From: Streptomyces laurentii
GTDB taxonomy: Bacteria > Actinomycetota > Actinomycetes > Streptomycetales > Streptomycetaceae
Length of the DNA stretch: 64,000 nucleotides
Direction: 5' to 3'
NCBI GenBank assembly: GCA_002355495.1
Contig: AP017424.1
Span: 7,815,501-7,879,500 of the forward strand
Both the position numbers and the translations under genes were made by a program. Below are positions 33,443 to 44,256 of this stretch, piece after piece. The notes beneath the pieces were generated by a model that saw only the letters and a program-made list of their open reading frames with translations, was not told where the DNA came from and made no database searches. Positions within the stretch are counted from its first letter, which is position 1. Every line of letters begins with the position of its first letter.

Positions 33443-34144
33443 TCACCGCGCCGGCCACCCGACCGGAGGGACGGCGTCGGGCCGGTACACCCGCAGGTCG
33501 GCGACCTCGTACGACAGTTCCGTCGTGTCCGGGGACGGCGCCGGGTGATAGCGGCCCGCGCACACCGAGAGGCTGACGATCAGCGAGGCGTGCCAGCCCC
33601 GGCCGACGCCACGCCCGTCGGCGAAGATCGGGGCGTCGTCGAGCCACCACACCACGGAATGCGCGCCGAACTCGGTGCGCAGCCGGATCCGGGCGCCCGG
33701 ATAGACGGAGGGGGAGTGGTGGTAGCGGTACGTCCCCCGGACCCGGTTGGACAGTTCCAGCAGGTCGGGGTTGTCGGGGTGGTACTCGAACACGTCGACC
33801 TCGTGCCCGCCGTCCCGCCAGGTCCAGATCGCCGGCCACGCCCCGGCCCGCTCGGGCAGCCGCACCCGCGCCTCCAGGACGTCGCCCGTGCACAGCTCGA
33901 ACTCCCCGGGACTGTCCTCCGTCGTCAGCAGCCCCGTGTCCCACAGCCCGTCGGGACGGCGGGTCGCGCGGAACACCCCGTCGCGGGTGTACGCGGGATC
34001 CGCGACCAGACGGTCGAGTTTGTCGTCCGCCGGATTGACGGGGCCGCCGTGGGGATACGCCCAGGTCCGGCCCGCGACCCACTGCTCTCGTGAGCCGAAG
34101 TCGGCGGTGAAGACCGGCTCGCCGGCCGGAGAGAGACTCGTCAT
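33443..34144 (-). CDS. GH16-like beta-glucanase fold protein
   Basis: A 233-aa protein with the GH16 catalytic motif ExDxxE: GGHEVDVFEYHPDN near residue 103. Supporting features are a WPAIWTW strand before it, YRYHHSPSVYPGARIRLRTEFGAHSVVWWLDDAPIF after it, and a C-terminal LSYEVADLRVYRP strand. No signal peptide is evident at the ATG at 34144 (GAGGAG upstream), so it may be cytosolic or exported by another route. Laminarinase-type glycan hydrolysis is likely; the linkage cannot be told. Confidence 0.8.
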   Translation of the reverse strand: MTSLSPAGEPVFTADFGSREQWVAGRTWAYPHGGPVNPADDKLDRLVADPAYTRDGVFRATRRPDGLWDTGLLTTEDSPGEFELCTGDVLEARVRLPERAGAWPAIWTWRDGGHEVDVFEYHPDNPDLLELSNRVRGTYRYHHSPSVYPGARIRLRTEFGAHSVVWWLDDAPIFADGRGVGRGWHASLIVSLSVCAGRYHPAPSPDTTELSYEVADLRVYRPDAVPPVGWPAR

Positions 34145-34332
34145 GGATGCTCCTCGTGTCCCTCGGCGCGACGGGGCGCCCCGCCGCGCCGTCACCGTGG
34201 GCGCGGGCCGCCCGTACGTCGCTGTCGGGTTCCGCGCCGGTACCGGCCGCCGGTCACCGGCGCTCTGTCACCGGCGTTTGTGCCCACCGAATCGGGCCGG
34301 ATGCGGAAGCCCGGGCTTGTGTCGAGAACTCG

Positions 34333-36525
<2,193 letters not shown>

Positions 36526-36616
36526 GGCAGCAGGGTGACGCCCGGGCGGGCCCGATACGCGGAGGTCGGGGCGCGTTCATCCTTTCGTGCAAGGCGGAAG
36601 GAAGCGGGAGTTCGAG

Positions 36617-36645
36617 CCGGGTGCGGGGGCGTGCCCCGCACCCGG
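36617..36645 (-). terminator. 12-bp hairpin after ehuA
   Basis: CCGGGTGCGGGG (36617-36628) pairs perfectly with CCCCGCACCCGG (36634-36645), 5-nt loop, about 45 nt beyond the ehuA stop on the minus strand. It separates the ehu operon from the channel gene. Confidence 0.75.
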
Positions 36646-36691
36646 GACCGCGCACCCGGCACCTCGTACGGGGCGGACCGTCAGCGGCCGG

Positions 36692-37570
36692 TCAGCGGAC
36701 CGACTTCAGGAACGCCTGCGTCCGCTCGTGCGCCGGCGTGTCCAGCAGCCGGCCGGCCGGGCCGGACTCCACGATCCTTCCCCGGTCGAACATCAGGATC
36801 CGGTCGGAGACGTCCCGCGCGAACCCCATCTCGTGCGTCACGCACAGCAGCGTGATGTCGGTGTCCCGCGCGATGTCCCGCAGCACGTCGAGCACCTCCG
36901 CCACCAGCTCCGGGTCCAGCGCCGACGTCACCTCGTCGAGCAGCAGGATCTCCGGCCGCATGGCCAGCGCGCGGGCGATCGCCACCCGCTGCTGCTGGCC
37001 GCCGGACAGCCGGGTCGGCCGGGCGCCGGCCTTGTCGGCGAGGCCGACCATGCCGAGCAGTTCACGGGCCCGGGCGGCCGCCGCGTCCCGGCTCTCGCCG
37101 AGCACGTGCACCGGCGCCTCGACGATGTTGTCGAGGACGCTCATATGCGGGAACAGGTTGAAGTGCTGGAACACCATGCCGATCCCGCGCCGGCGTTCCG
37201 CGAGATACCGCTCGCTCGCCGGTACCAGCCGGCCGCCGTCCGCGCCGCCCGCCGGCATGTGCGAGTAGGGGCGGCCGTCCACATGGATGACGCCCTCCGT
37301 GACCCGCTCCAGCGTCATCAGGAGCCGCAGGATCGTCGTCTTGCCCGAGCCGCTCGGCCCGATCAGCGTCACCCGCTCGCCGCGCCCGACCACCAGGTCG
37401 AGACCGTCGAGGACGACCTGTTCCCCGTACCGCTTCGTCACCCGCTCGAAGCGGACCGCCTCGCCCGCCGTCCCGCCGCCCGCAGTTTCGGACGTCGCGT
37501 TCTTCGCGACGCTCACCGGTCGCGGTACGGCCGCCGCCGAGGGCTTGTCGGCGGGCGGGGGCTGCTTCAT
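36692..37570 (-). CDS. ehuA: Ectoine/hydroxyectoine ABC transporter, ATP-binding protein
   Basis: A 292-aa polar-amino-acid-type ABC ATPase. After about 35 unstructured residues it shows Walker A GPSGSGKTT, Q-loop FQHFNLFPHM, signature LSGGQQQRVAIARALAM, Walker B ILLLDEVTSALD and the H-loop THE. It powers the uptake system with EhuB, EhuC and EhuD, whose genes precede it in the same operon. The ATG at 37570 has GAGAAGG 8-9 nt upstream, leaving a 13-nt gap after ehuD; a TTG at 37594 is also possible. Assignment to ectoine rests on the neighbouring ectABCD. Confidence 0.88.
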   Translation of the reverse strand: MKQPPPADKPSAAAVPRPVSVAKNATSETAGGGTAGEAVRFERVTKRYGEQVVLDGLDLVVGRGERVTLIGPSGSGKTTILRLLMTLERVTEGVIHVDGRPYSHMPAGGADGGRLVPASERYLAERRRGIGMVFQHFNLFPHMSVLDNIVEAPVHVLGESRDAAAARARELLGMVGLADKAGARPTRLSGGQQQRVAIARALAMRPEILLLDEVTSALDPELVAEVLDVLRDIARDTDITLLCVTHEMGFARDVSDRILMFDRGRIVESGPAGRLLDTPAHERTQAFLKSVR

Positions 37571-37583
37571 GGGCGGGGCCTTC

Positions 37584-38222
37584 TCACTGGGCAAGGCGTG
37601 CCTCCAGTCGTCGCACGAGCACGGACGTCGGCCAGCTCGCGAGCAGGAAGACCGCGCCGGCCAGGGTGAAACTCTCCAGATAGGCGAAGTGCGTACTGCC
37701 GAACGTGTTCGCCTCGTGCACCATCTCGTGCACGGTGATCACCGAGAGCAGGGGCGTCTCCTTGAACATGGAGACGGCGTAATTGCCCAGCGGCGGCAGC
37801 ACGTTGCGCACCGCCTGCGGCAGCACCACGGCCCGCCACACGCGCCGCCGCGGCAGCGACAGCGCCGTGCACGCCTCCCACTGGCCCTTCGGCACGGACT
37901 CGATGCCCGCCCGGTACACCTCCGACAGATACGCCCCGTAGTGCACACCGAGCACCACGACGCCCAGCGTCAGCGCGTCCAGGCCCGGCACGAGCACCCA
38001 CGCCGCGAACAGCTGCACCAGCAGCGGCGTCGACCGCACGAACGCGGCGACCCCGTTCACCGGCAGCGCCACCCACCGCGGCGCCGAGCGCCCCACGAGC
38101 GCGAGGAGCAGTCCGAGAAGCGCCGCCACCGCGAAGCCGAGCACGGTCGCGAGGAGCGTGATGCCGAAGCCCTCCAGTACGGCCGGCAGCGCGGCCCAGG
38201 CCGCCTCCCCGTCCCACATCAC
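37584..38222 (-). CDS. ehuD: Ectoine/hydroxyectoine ABC transporter, permease
   Basis: A 212-aa permease of the HisM/GlnP type with about five membrane helices. The EAA loop is visible as EVYRAGIESVPKGQWEACTALSLPRRRVWRAVVLPQAVRNVLPPLGN. The GTG at 38222 (or the ATG three bases later) overlaps the ehuC stop by 4 nt, so the permease pair is translationally coupled. It forms the channel with EhuC. Confidence 0.88.
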   Translation of the reverse strand: MMWDGEAAWAALPAVLEGFGITLLATVLGFAVAALLGLLLALVGRSAPRWVALPVNGVAAFVRSTPLLVQLFAAWVLVPGLDALTLGVVVLGVHYGAYLSEVYRAGIESVPKGQWEACTALSLPRRRVWRAVVLPQAVRNVLPPLGNYAVSMFKETPLLSVITVHEMVHEANTFGSTHFAYLESFTLAGAVFLLASWPTSVLVRRLEARLAQ

Positions 38223-39013
38223 GCACCACCTCCCGTCCCGAGCCGGGCCCGGGCGGCCCGCTCCAGCGCGTTCATCGCCAGGCTGATCAGCCCGGCCAGG
38301 ACGCCGTACACCACCAGCAACAGCAGGTACGCGGCGGCGGTGTTACCGGTCGCCGAGCGCAACTGGTCGATCTCGAAGGTGAGATCGGGCACCGTGACCA
38401 GCGACAGCAGGGGCGTCGCCTTCAGCAGCTGCACCAGCAGGTTCTTGAACGGCACCACCATCAGCGGGTGCGCCTGCGGCAGCACCACGCGGCGCAGCCG
38501 CAGCCACGGCCTCATGCCGAGCGCCACCGCCGCCTCCCGCTGGGCCGCGGGCACGGCGGCGACCGCGCCGCGGACCACCTCGGCCCCGTACGCCCCGTAG
38601 TTGAGGCCGAGGGCCGCCACGGCACAGGCCAGCGGTTCGAGCCGGAATCCGAGCATCGGCAGTGCGAAGAACAGCCAGAACAACTGCACGTACAACGACG
38701 TGCCCCGGAAGAACTCCACGACTACTCGGGCCCCGCCGCGCACCGGCAGCCTCCGCGAGCCGGACATCAGCCCGAGTACGTAGGAGAGCACCAGCGCGAG
38801 GGCGGCCCCGAGCACGGTGGCCTCCAGGGTGACCAGCAGCCCCTGCCCCAGCCGGGGCAGGGCCTCCTGGAGCGCCGGCAGGAAGTCGCTCAGCGCGAGG
38901 TCCGAGATCGCCAGCGACGACCCGGGCGGGTGCGAGCCGGCGAGGTCGGGCCCCGCGAGGCCGGCCATGCCGGACTCCGGCGGACCGGACCCCCTCGCCA
39001 GGAGACCCGTCAC
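38219..39013 (-). CDS. ehuC: Ectoine/hydroxyectoine ABC transporter, permease
   Basis: A 264-aa permease. An extra N-terminal tail of about 45 residues precedes the membrane part (LGQGLLVTLEATVLGAALALVLSYVLG). The EAA loop is VVRGAVAAVPAAQREAAVALGMRPWLRLRRVVLPQAHPLMVVPFKN. The GTG at 39013 overlaps the ehuB stop by 4 nt (GTGA). It pairs with EhuD. Confidence 0.88.
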   Translation of the reverse strand: MTGLLARGSGPPESGMAGLAGPDLAGSHPPGSSLAISDLALSDFLPALQEALPRLGQGLLVTLEATVLGAALALVLSYVLGLMSGSRRLPVRGGARVVVEFFRGTSLYVQLFWLFFALPMLGFRLEPLACAVAALGLNYGAYGAEVVRGAVAAVPAAQREAAVALGMRPWLRLRRVVLPQAHPLMVVPFKNLLVQLLKATPLLSLVTVPDLTFEIDQLRSATGNTAAAYLLLLVVYGVLAGLISLAMNALERAARARLGTGGGA

Positions 39014-39930
39014 GCCGGGCCTCCTCCGGGCTTGCACAGATCGGCCGTACGCAGCGAACGGGGCGGCGCCTCCCGCTCGGTGAAGCCGTACTCGCCGACC
39101 AGCCGGACGAAGCGCGCCGGATCACCGGTGATCTTCGCCAGCTCGCCGTCGAACGCCTTCCGCAGCGCCTCCGCTCCGGGCCGGAACACCGCCCCGCCCG
39201 CGCTCCACTGCTTCGCCCCGTCGACCACCGGTACGAACGGCGTGGTGACCTCCACCGCCGCGCCCTTGTTCGTCCGGGCGAGCCAGCGCAGCGAGATCGC
39301 GGTCAGCGCGAAGGCGTCGATCCGGCCGGCCAGCAGCGCGTCGAGCCCGTCCTGCTGCTTGGCCAGTGTCTTCACATGCCCGTCACCGACCCCCGCCGCC
39401 TTCGCGTAGCCCGCCTCCACGGCGGCGGTGAGCACCCCGACCGTGGCCCCGGCCCGCGCGCAGGACGCGAAGTCGGTGAGCCGCTTGGGGTTGCCCTCGC
39501 GGACCATCAGCGCCGTTGTGGACACGAACTCGGGCTCCGAGAAGATGACCTTGCCACACCGGTCGGGGGTGATCGACATGCCCGCGCTCACCACGTCGAA
39601 CCGGCCGGCCAGCAGCCCCGGGATCAGGGCGCCGAACTCGGTGAGCGTCGGCCGTAGTTCGGGTACGCCGAGCGCCTTGAAGACCTCGCGGTGCAGCGTC
39701 GGCGCCTCACCGGCGAGCTCGCCTCCGTCCTGGAAGCCGTACGGCGCCTCGCCGGCGAACCCCACCCGGACGAAGCCCTGGTCACGCAGCCTCGCGAGCA
39801 GTCCGGCGTCCTCCTTCGGGGCGCCCGAGCCGACCTCGGTGCGGCTGCACGCGGTCAGCACTCCGGCGACCCCGCAGGCGGAGGCCAGGGAGAGGAAGCC
39901 ACGCCGGTCGAGACGTATGGGACGGGACAT
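39010..39930 (-). CDS. ehuB: Ectoine/hydroxyectoine ABC transporter, substrate-binding lipoprotein
   Basis: A 306-aa solute-binding protein of the polar amino acid family. The signal has a Tat-like RRGFLSLASACGVAG followed by a lipobox (VLTAC), so it should be exported and lipid-anchored. The mature part has VRVGFAGEAPYGFQDGGELAGEAPTLHREVFKALG, LIPGLLAGRFDVVSAGMSITPDR and GATVGVLTAAVEAGYAKA. Start is the ATG at 39930 with AAGGA just upstream. It is the first gene of ehuBCDA and begins 100 bp after ectD, beyond a very strong hairpin. Confidence 0.88.
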   Translation of the reverse strand: MSRPIRLDRRGFLSLASACGVAGVLTACSRTEVGSGAPKEDAGLLARLRDQGFVRVGFAGEAPYGFQDGGELAGEAPTLHREVFKALGVPELRPTLTEFGALIPGLLAGRFDVVSAGMSITPDRCGKVIFSEPEFVSTTALMVREGNPKRLTDFASCARAGATVGVLTAAVEAGYAKAAGVGDGHVKTLAKQQDGLDALLAGRIDAFALTAISLRWLARTNKGAAVEVTTPFVPVVDGAKQWSAGGAVFRPGAEALRKAFDGELAKITGDPARFVRLVGEYGFTEREAPPRSLRTADLCKPGGGPA

Positions 39931-39978
39931 AGGGGTCCTTCCGTAAGGAGGGGACGAGAAACCGGGGGTGCGGGAAGA

Positions 39979-40029
39979 CCGCGGGCCGGGACCGGGGCCG
40001 CAGCCCGCGGCCCCGGTCCCGGCCCGCGG
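39979..40029 (-). terminator. 23-bp perfect hairpin between ectD and ehuB
   Basis: Arms at 39979-40001 and 40007-40029 are perfectly complementary with a 5-nt loop (AGCCC). The stem starts 1 nt after the ectD stop. It should terminate or strongly attenuate ectABCD transcription before ehuB, or protect the 3' end of the ect mRNA. Confidence 0.85.
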
Positions 40030-40030
40030 G

Positions 40031-40930
40031 TCACCCGACGGGAGTGAACTCGCGCGAGGCGATGAAGGACGGGCGCCGCACGGGTGCGGCGAACGGCGCC
40101 TCCGGCCGGTTCTCGACACTGTTGAAGACGAAGAACACATTGCTGCGCGGGTACGGGGTGATGTTGTCGCCCGAGCCGTGCATGGCGTTGCAGTCGAACC
40201 AGGTCGCGGAGCCCGCGGGCCCGGTGAACTGGCGGATCCCGCAGGCGTCGGCGAACGTGCCCAGGGCCTCGTGCGACGGCGTCCCGGCGTCCTGCATCTG
40301 CAAGGACTGCTTGTAGTTGTCCTTCGGGGTGGCGCCGGCGCAGCCGAGGAACGTCCGGTGCGAGCCCGGCATGATCATCAGGCTGCCGTTGGTGGCGTAG
40401 TTCGCGGTCAGCGCGATCGACACCGACACGGTCCGCATCTGCGGCAGTCCGTCCTCGGCGTGCCAGGTCTCGAAGTCGGAGTGCCAGTAGAAGCCGCTGG
40501 CGCCGAAGCCGGGCTTGACGTTGACGCGCGACTGGTGGACGTACACGTCCGAACCGAGGATCTGCCGGGCCCGCCCGGCGACCCGCGGATCGGCGGCGAG
40601 CGCGGCGAAGACCTCGCTGAACCGGTGCACCTCGAAGACGGAGCGGATCTCCCGCGAGTGCGGCTCCACGATCGCCCGCTCGTCCTGCCGTACGGCCGGA
40701 TCCGTGACCAGCCGGTCCAGTTCGGTCCGCAGGGTGACGACCTCGTCGGCGGTCACGAGCTCGTCGACGGTGACGAAGCCGTCGCGCTCGTACTCCTCCA
40801 GCTCCCGGGCCCAGAACGGGCCGGGGGTGCCGGGGGCGGACCAGACGACGGGGTCCTTGCGGCCGACGAGCGCCTCCTCGGAGCCGCGGGTCGGGTAGAG
40901 GTCGATGGGACGGGTCGGGGCGGAGGCCAT
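40031..40930 (-). CDS. ectD: Ectoine 5-hydroxylase
   Basis: A 299-aa non-haem Fe(II)/2-oxoglutarate dioxygenase that turns ectoine into 5-hydroxyectoine. The EctD signature FYWHSDFETWHAEDGLPQMR (near residue 143) supplies the His and Asp iron ligands. The second His is in FDCNAMHGSGDNITPYPRSN. The family's usual length is about 300 aa, so the gene looks complete. It is fourth in ectABCD, 74 bp after ectC, with GAAAGGAAGG upstream. It acts in the cytosol under salt or heat stress. Confidence 0.97.
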   Translation of the reverse strand: MASAPTRPIDLYPTRGSEEALVGRKDPVVWSAPGTPGPFWARELEEYERDGFVTVDELVTADEVVTLRTELDRLVTDPAVRQDERAIVEPHSREIRSVFEVHRFSEVFAALAADPRVAGRARQILGSDVYVHQSRVNVKPGFGASGFYWHSDFETWHAEDGLPQMRTVSVSIALTANYATNGSLMIMPGSHRTFLGCAGATPKDNYKQSLQMQDAGTPSHEALGTFADACGIRQFTGPAGSATWFDCNAMHGSGDNITPYPRSNVFFVFNSVENRPEAPFAAPVRRPSFIASREFTPVG

Positions 40931-41004
40931 GGGTGGGACTGCCTTCCTTTCACGGATGCCGGGACGGGGGAGGGAAGGGGGGGAAGAGGGGGAAGAGGGG
41001 GACG

Positions 41005-41436
41005 TCAGCTCTGGGCGGCGGCGTCCGCCTCGGGCTCGGGGTCCGGCTCGGTGAGGAGCGGGTACACCCCGTTCTCGTCGTGGTCCTCGCGGCCCGTGAC
41101 GGGCGGGTTGAAGACGCACAGACAGCGGAAGTCCCGCAGAACCTTGAGGGTGTGCCGCTCGTGCCCGTCGAGCAGGTACATCGTGCCGGGCACGATCGTG
41201 TGGGTGCGGCCCGTCTCGTGGTCGGTGAGCTCGGCCTCGCCCTCGGTGCAGACGACGGCCTCGACGTGGTTCGCGTACCACATGGACGTCTCGGTCCCGG
41301 CGTACAGCACGGTCTCGTGCAGGGAGAAGCCGACGCGCTCGCGGGCGAGCACGATGCGCTTGCTCTCCCAGGTGCCGGAGGCGGCGCGGACGTGCCGGTC
41401 GGTGCCCTCGATGTCGGCGAAGCTACGGACGATCAT
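41005..41436 (-). CDS. ectC: L-ectoine synthase
   Basis: A 143-aa cupin that closes the ring of N-gamma-acetyl-diaminobutyrate to form ectoine. It matches EctC along the full length: MIVRSFADIEGTDRHV at the start, FSLHETVLYAGTETSMWYANHVEAVVCTEGEAELT in the cupin core, GTMYLLDGHERHTLKV, and CVFNPPVTGREDHDENGVYPLL at the end. The ATG at 41436 has AGGAGAGG about 6 nt upstream. It sits 53 bp after ectB. Confidence 0.97.
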   Translation of the reverse strand: MIVRSFADIEGTDRHVRAASGTWESKRIVLARERVGFSLHETVLYAGTETSMWYANHVEAVVCTEGEAELTDHETGRTHTIVPGTMYLLDGHERHTLKVLRDFRCLCVFNPPVTGREDHDENGVYPLLTEPDPEPEADAAAQS

Positions 41437-41489
41437 GATGGGTCCTCTCCTACGAAGGGGGTGCGGGGGTGGGGGATACGGGGTGCGGG

Positions 41490-42776
41490 TCAGCTCGCGG
41501 CCCGGCCGGCGGTGTGCCGCACCGCGCGGGTCAGGACGCCGAGTCCCTCGTCGAGCTCGTCGTCGGTCGCGGTGAGCGGCGGCAGCAGCTTGACCACCTC
41601 GTCGTACGGGCCGGAGGTCTCCAGGAGCAGCCCGAGTTCGAAGGCCCGCCGGCACACGGCCGCGGCCCGCTCGCCGTCGGCGAACTCCAGGCCCCAGACG
41701 AGGCCGCGGCCCCGGTACCCGAGCGCGGTCCGTCCGTCGTCGCCGCACAGCTCGCTCAGCGCCTGCTCGACGCGCGCAGCCCGGCCGAGGGTGCGGTCGC
41801 GCAGCGTGCTGTCGCGCCAGTACGCGTCGAGGGCGGCGGTGGCGGTGACGAAGGCCGGGTTGTTGCCGCGGAAGGTGCCGTTGTGCTCGCCCGGCTGCCA
41901 CACGTCCAGCTCCGGGCGGAACAGGCAGAGCGCCATCGGCAGGCCGTAGCCGCTGATGGACTTCGACAGGGTGACGATGTCGGGCGTGATCCCGGCCTCC
42001 TCGAAGGAGAAGAAGTCGCCGGTGCGGCCGCAGCCCATCTGGATGTCGTCGACGACGAGCAGCATGTCGTGGCGCCGGCACAGGTCGGCGAGCCCGCGCA
42101 GCCACTCGGCGCGCGCCACGTTGATGCCGCCCTCGCCCTGCACCGTCTCGACGATCACGGCCGCCGGGTGGTCCAGGCCGGAGCCGGGGTCGGCCAGCAT
42201 CCGCTCGAACCACAGGAAGTCCGGCATCGCCCCGTCGAGGTACCGGTCGTACGGCATCCGGGTGGCGTGCGGCAGCGGCACCCCGGCGCCGGCGCGCTTG
42301 GCGGAGTTGCCGGTGACGGCGAGCGAGCCGAGCGACATGCCGTGGAAGGCGTTGGTGAAGGAGACGACGGTCTCCCGTCCGGTCACCTTGCGGGCCAGCT
42401 TGAGCGCGGCCTCGACGGCGTTGGTGCCGGTCGGCCCGGGGAACATCACCTTGTAGGGCAGGGCGCGGGGTTCGAGGACGGTCGCGCGGAAGGCCTCCAG
42501 GAAGTCGCGTTTGGCGGTGGTCGACATGTCGAGGCCGTGCGTGATGCCGTCGGAGGCGAGATAGTCGAGCAACGCCCGCTTGAGGACGGGGTTGTTGTGG
42601 CCGTAGTTGAGCGAGCCGGCGCCGGCGAAGAAGTCGAGGAAGGGCCGCCCGTGCTCGTCGTGCAGCCGGCTGCCGCTGGCCCGTTCGAAGACGACGGGCC
42701 AGGCGCGGCAGTAGCTGCGCACCTCCGACTCGACGGTCTCGAAGACGGAGGGGACGAGGGGGCTGAGGGTGGTCAC
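41490..42776 (-). CDS. ectB: Diaminobutyrate-2-oxoglutarate aminotransferase
   Basis: A 428-aa class-III PLP aminotransferase that makes L-2,4-diaminobutyrate from aspartate semialdehyde, with glutamate as donor. The PLP lysine lies in ITPDIVTLSKSISGYGLPMA, with the cofactor-binding LLVVDDIQMGCGRTGDFF before it. FPGPTGTNAVEAALKLARKVTGR and NAFHGMSLGSLAVTGN are the usual EctB stretches. The GTG at 42776 has GGGAG 5-6 nt upstream. It lies 128 bp after ectA, a fairly long gap. Confidence 0.97.
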   Translation of the reverse strand: MTTLSPLVPSVFETVESEVRSYCRAWPVVFERASGSRLHDEHGRPFLDFFAGAGSLNYGHNNPVLKRALLDYLASDGITHGLDMSTTAKRDFLEAFRATVLEPRALPYKVMFPGPTGTNAVEAALKLARKVTGRETVVSFTNAFHGMSLGSLAVTGNSAKRAGAGVPLPHATRMPYDRYLDGAMPDFLWFERMLADPGSGLDHPAAVIVETVQGEGGINVARAEWLRGLADLCRRHDMLLVVDDIQMGCGRTGDFFSFEEAGITPDIVTLSKSISGYGLPMALCLFRPELDVWQPGEHNGTFRGNNPAFVTATAALDAYWRDSTLRDRTLGRAARVEQALSELCGDDGRTALGYRGRGLVWGLEFADGERAAAVCRRAFELGLLLETSGPYDEVVKLLPPLTATDDELDEGLGVLTRAVRHTAGRAAS

Positions 42777-42904
42777 GCGTACTCCCGCAATCGGTTCGGT
42801 GGCGGTGGGGGGTGGATGAGGGGCGTGGCGGTGCGACGCCCTGGAAGCCTGATGTGTCGTCAAATCTGCTTGGGTGCAGGCCGGATGGGGGTGCAGGTCC
42901 ATGG

Positions 42905-43441
42905 TCAGAACGACAAGGGGCCGATGGAATACAGCAGTTCGGGCTCGTGGGTGTCGTCGGCGTCGGCCGTCCCGGGGAACGCGGCGGACGGAAACAGGAC
43001 CTCCCGGATCACACCGGCGCCGTGCCGGCGGGCGAACGAGCGGAACATCCGGTCGGAGGCCACGTTTCCCGGGGTGACCGTCGCCTCGATCCGGACGAGC
43101 CCGGGTCCGGCCGCCACACGGGCGGCCAGAGCGTCGAGCAGTGCTCCGGCTACCCCGGTTCCGCGGTACGAATCCTCGACGGCGACCTGCCACACGAACA
43201 GTGCCCCCGGAGCCTCCGGCCGCAGATAGCCGGTGACGAACCCGACCGCCCGCCCCGTGTCGTCGCGTGCGACGGCCGTCGTCCCGGCGAAGTCCCGGCA
43301 CCACAACAGGTAGCTGTAGGGCGAGTTGACGTCGAGTCCGCCCGCGTCACGGGCGAGCCGCCAGAGGTCGGCACCGTCCCTGAGCTGGGCCGGACCGATG
43401 TCGAGGCCGGTGAGCGCGGAGATCGGGTGTGCTGTGGTCAT
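42905..43441 (-). CDS. ectA: L-2,4-diaminobutyrate N-gamma-acetyltransferase
   Basis: A 178-aa GNAT enzyme, first gene of ectABCD. LDVNSPYSYLLWCRDFAGTTAVARD is the diagnostic EctA N-terminal region. VWQVAVEDSYRGTGVAGALLDAL is the acetyl-CoA loop, followed by IEATVTPGNVASDRMFRSFARRHG. It acetylates the gamma-amine of diaminobutyrate, using the product of EctB and feeding EctC. A CCGTTATAAACGG palindrome on the minus strand, about 150 bp upstream, may belong to the promoter. Confidence 0.96.
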   Translation of the reverse strand: MTTAHPISALTGLDIGPAQLRDGADLWRLARDAGGLDVNSPYSYLLWCRDFAGTTAVARDDTGRAVGFVTGYLRPEAPGALFVWQVAVEDSYRGTGVAGALLDALAARVAAGPGLVRIEATVTPGNVASDRMFRSFARRHGAGVIREVLFPSAAFPGTADADDTHEPELLYSIGPLSF

Positions 43442-44256
43442 GGGGGCCGAAGCTACCGAGCGGGTCGGCGAACTTCCTGGCGAGGCGGGGTTGTGGGCGT
43501 CCGAGGGGAGTGATAGTCGCGCGAGCCGTCGCCGCGCGGAATTCCCGCCGAGGCGGCGTGGGAAACAGGGAGGAATGCGAATGAAATGCCCGTTTATAAC
43601 GGCTGGGTAACGGCTCCTGATGAAGGTGGTGACTCGTGCGTGCGGCGTGAGACGTGCGTGTCATTCGGGTTTGGGGGCGGCCGGAGGGGTGAGGCGTAGG
43701 GGTTGGGAACCGGCGCGCGGCGGTCGTGCGCACCCGAGTCGGCCGTCTCACGGACCTCCTCGCCCGAACCACGCTTCGCCGCGGCGCACACAGTGCGCCG
43801 TCGAGCGCCCATGAGGGCGCGGGCCGCTCCAGGTGTTCACGGATGTGGCGCCGCGGAGACGTTCCGCTGGTATCCCGGGTGGAACTGGACGAGGACGACG
43901 AGGTCGAGTCCGAGCCCCTGGGGCACTACGCACGGCGGTCGGTGTCGGTGACCTTCGGTCACGGCTGATGGACGTTTCCGCGTGTGCTCCGTATGGGGTC
44001 CGTTGTGCTCTGGTGGCCCAGCGGGCGGGAGTGTAGCCACGCCCGGCGGCGTGCGGCGGGCGATGATCGGGGAGCCGGCATCGGACTTGGCTGGGACGTC
44101 CCGTTGGAGCTGCCGGCCTGGGATGGGGAGTGCGGGTTCCTTCTCCTGTCCACCGCCTTGCCTCACCGCAGGTGGCCGCTGGAGGCGCCGACGGCGGACG
44201 GGTGTGTGCGGGGTCGGTTCTCGGTTCGATGGAGACTTCCAGCAGAGGAGGACGGA
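43442..44256. other. Intergenic region upstream of ectA, left edge of the decayed island
   Basis: About 815 bp without a convincing gene. The ectA promoter should lie in the first 200 bp. Frames between 43700 and 43970, including one ending VELDEDDEVESEPLGHYARRSVSVTFGHG, have partly coding-like codon use but no start or ribosome-binding site. They may be remnants. Confidence 0.4.
43590..43602. promoter_or_regulatory. CCGTT-ATA-AACGG palindrome upstream of ectA
   Basis: A 13-bp palindrome in the only AT-rich spot of the ectA upstream region. On the minus strand it contains TTATAA, which could serve as a -10 box. A second copy of TAACGGCT follows 11 bp on, as a direct repeat. Either a promoter core with an overlapping operator or chance. 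Confidence 0.4.

Noticed and set aside
43594..43812. Small minus-strand frame upstream of ectA
   Set aside because: It has no ribosome-binding site and an unstructured Pro/Arg/Ser-rich composition. It more probably lies in promoter DNA or remnant sequence.
43843..43968. Short plus-strand frame ending in an acidic VELDEDDEVESE stretch
   Set aside because: Some codons look real, but there is no start signal and no family. Treated as possible debris only.
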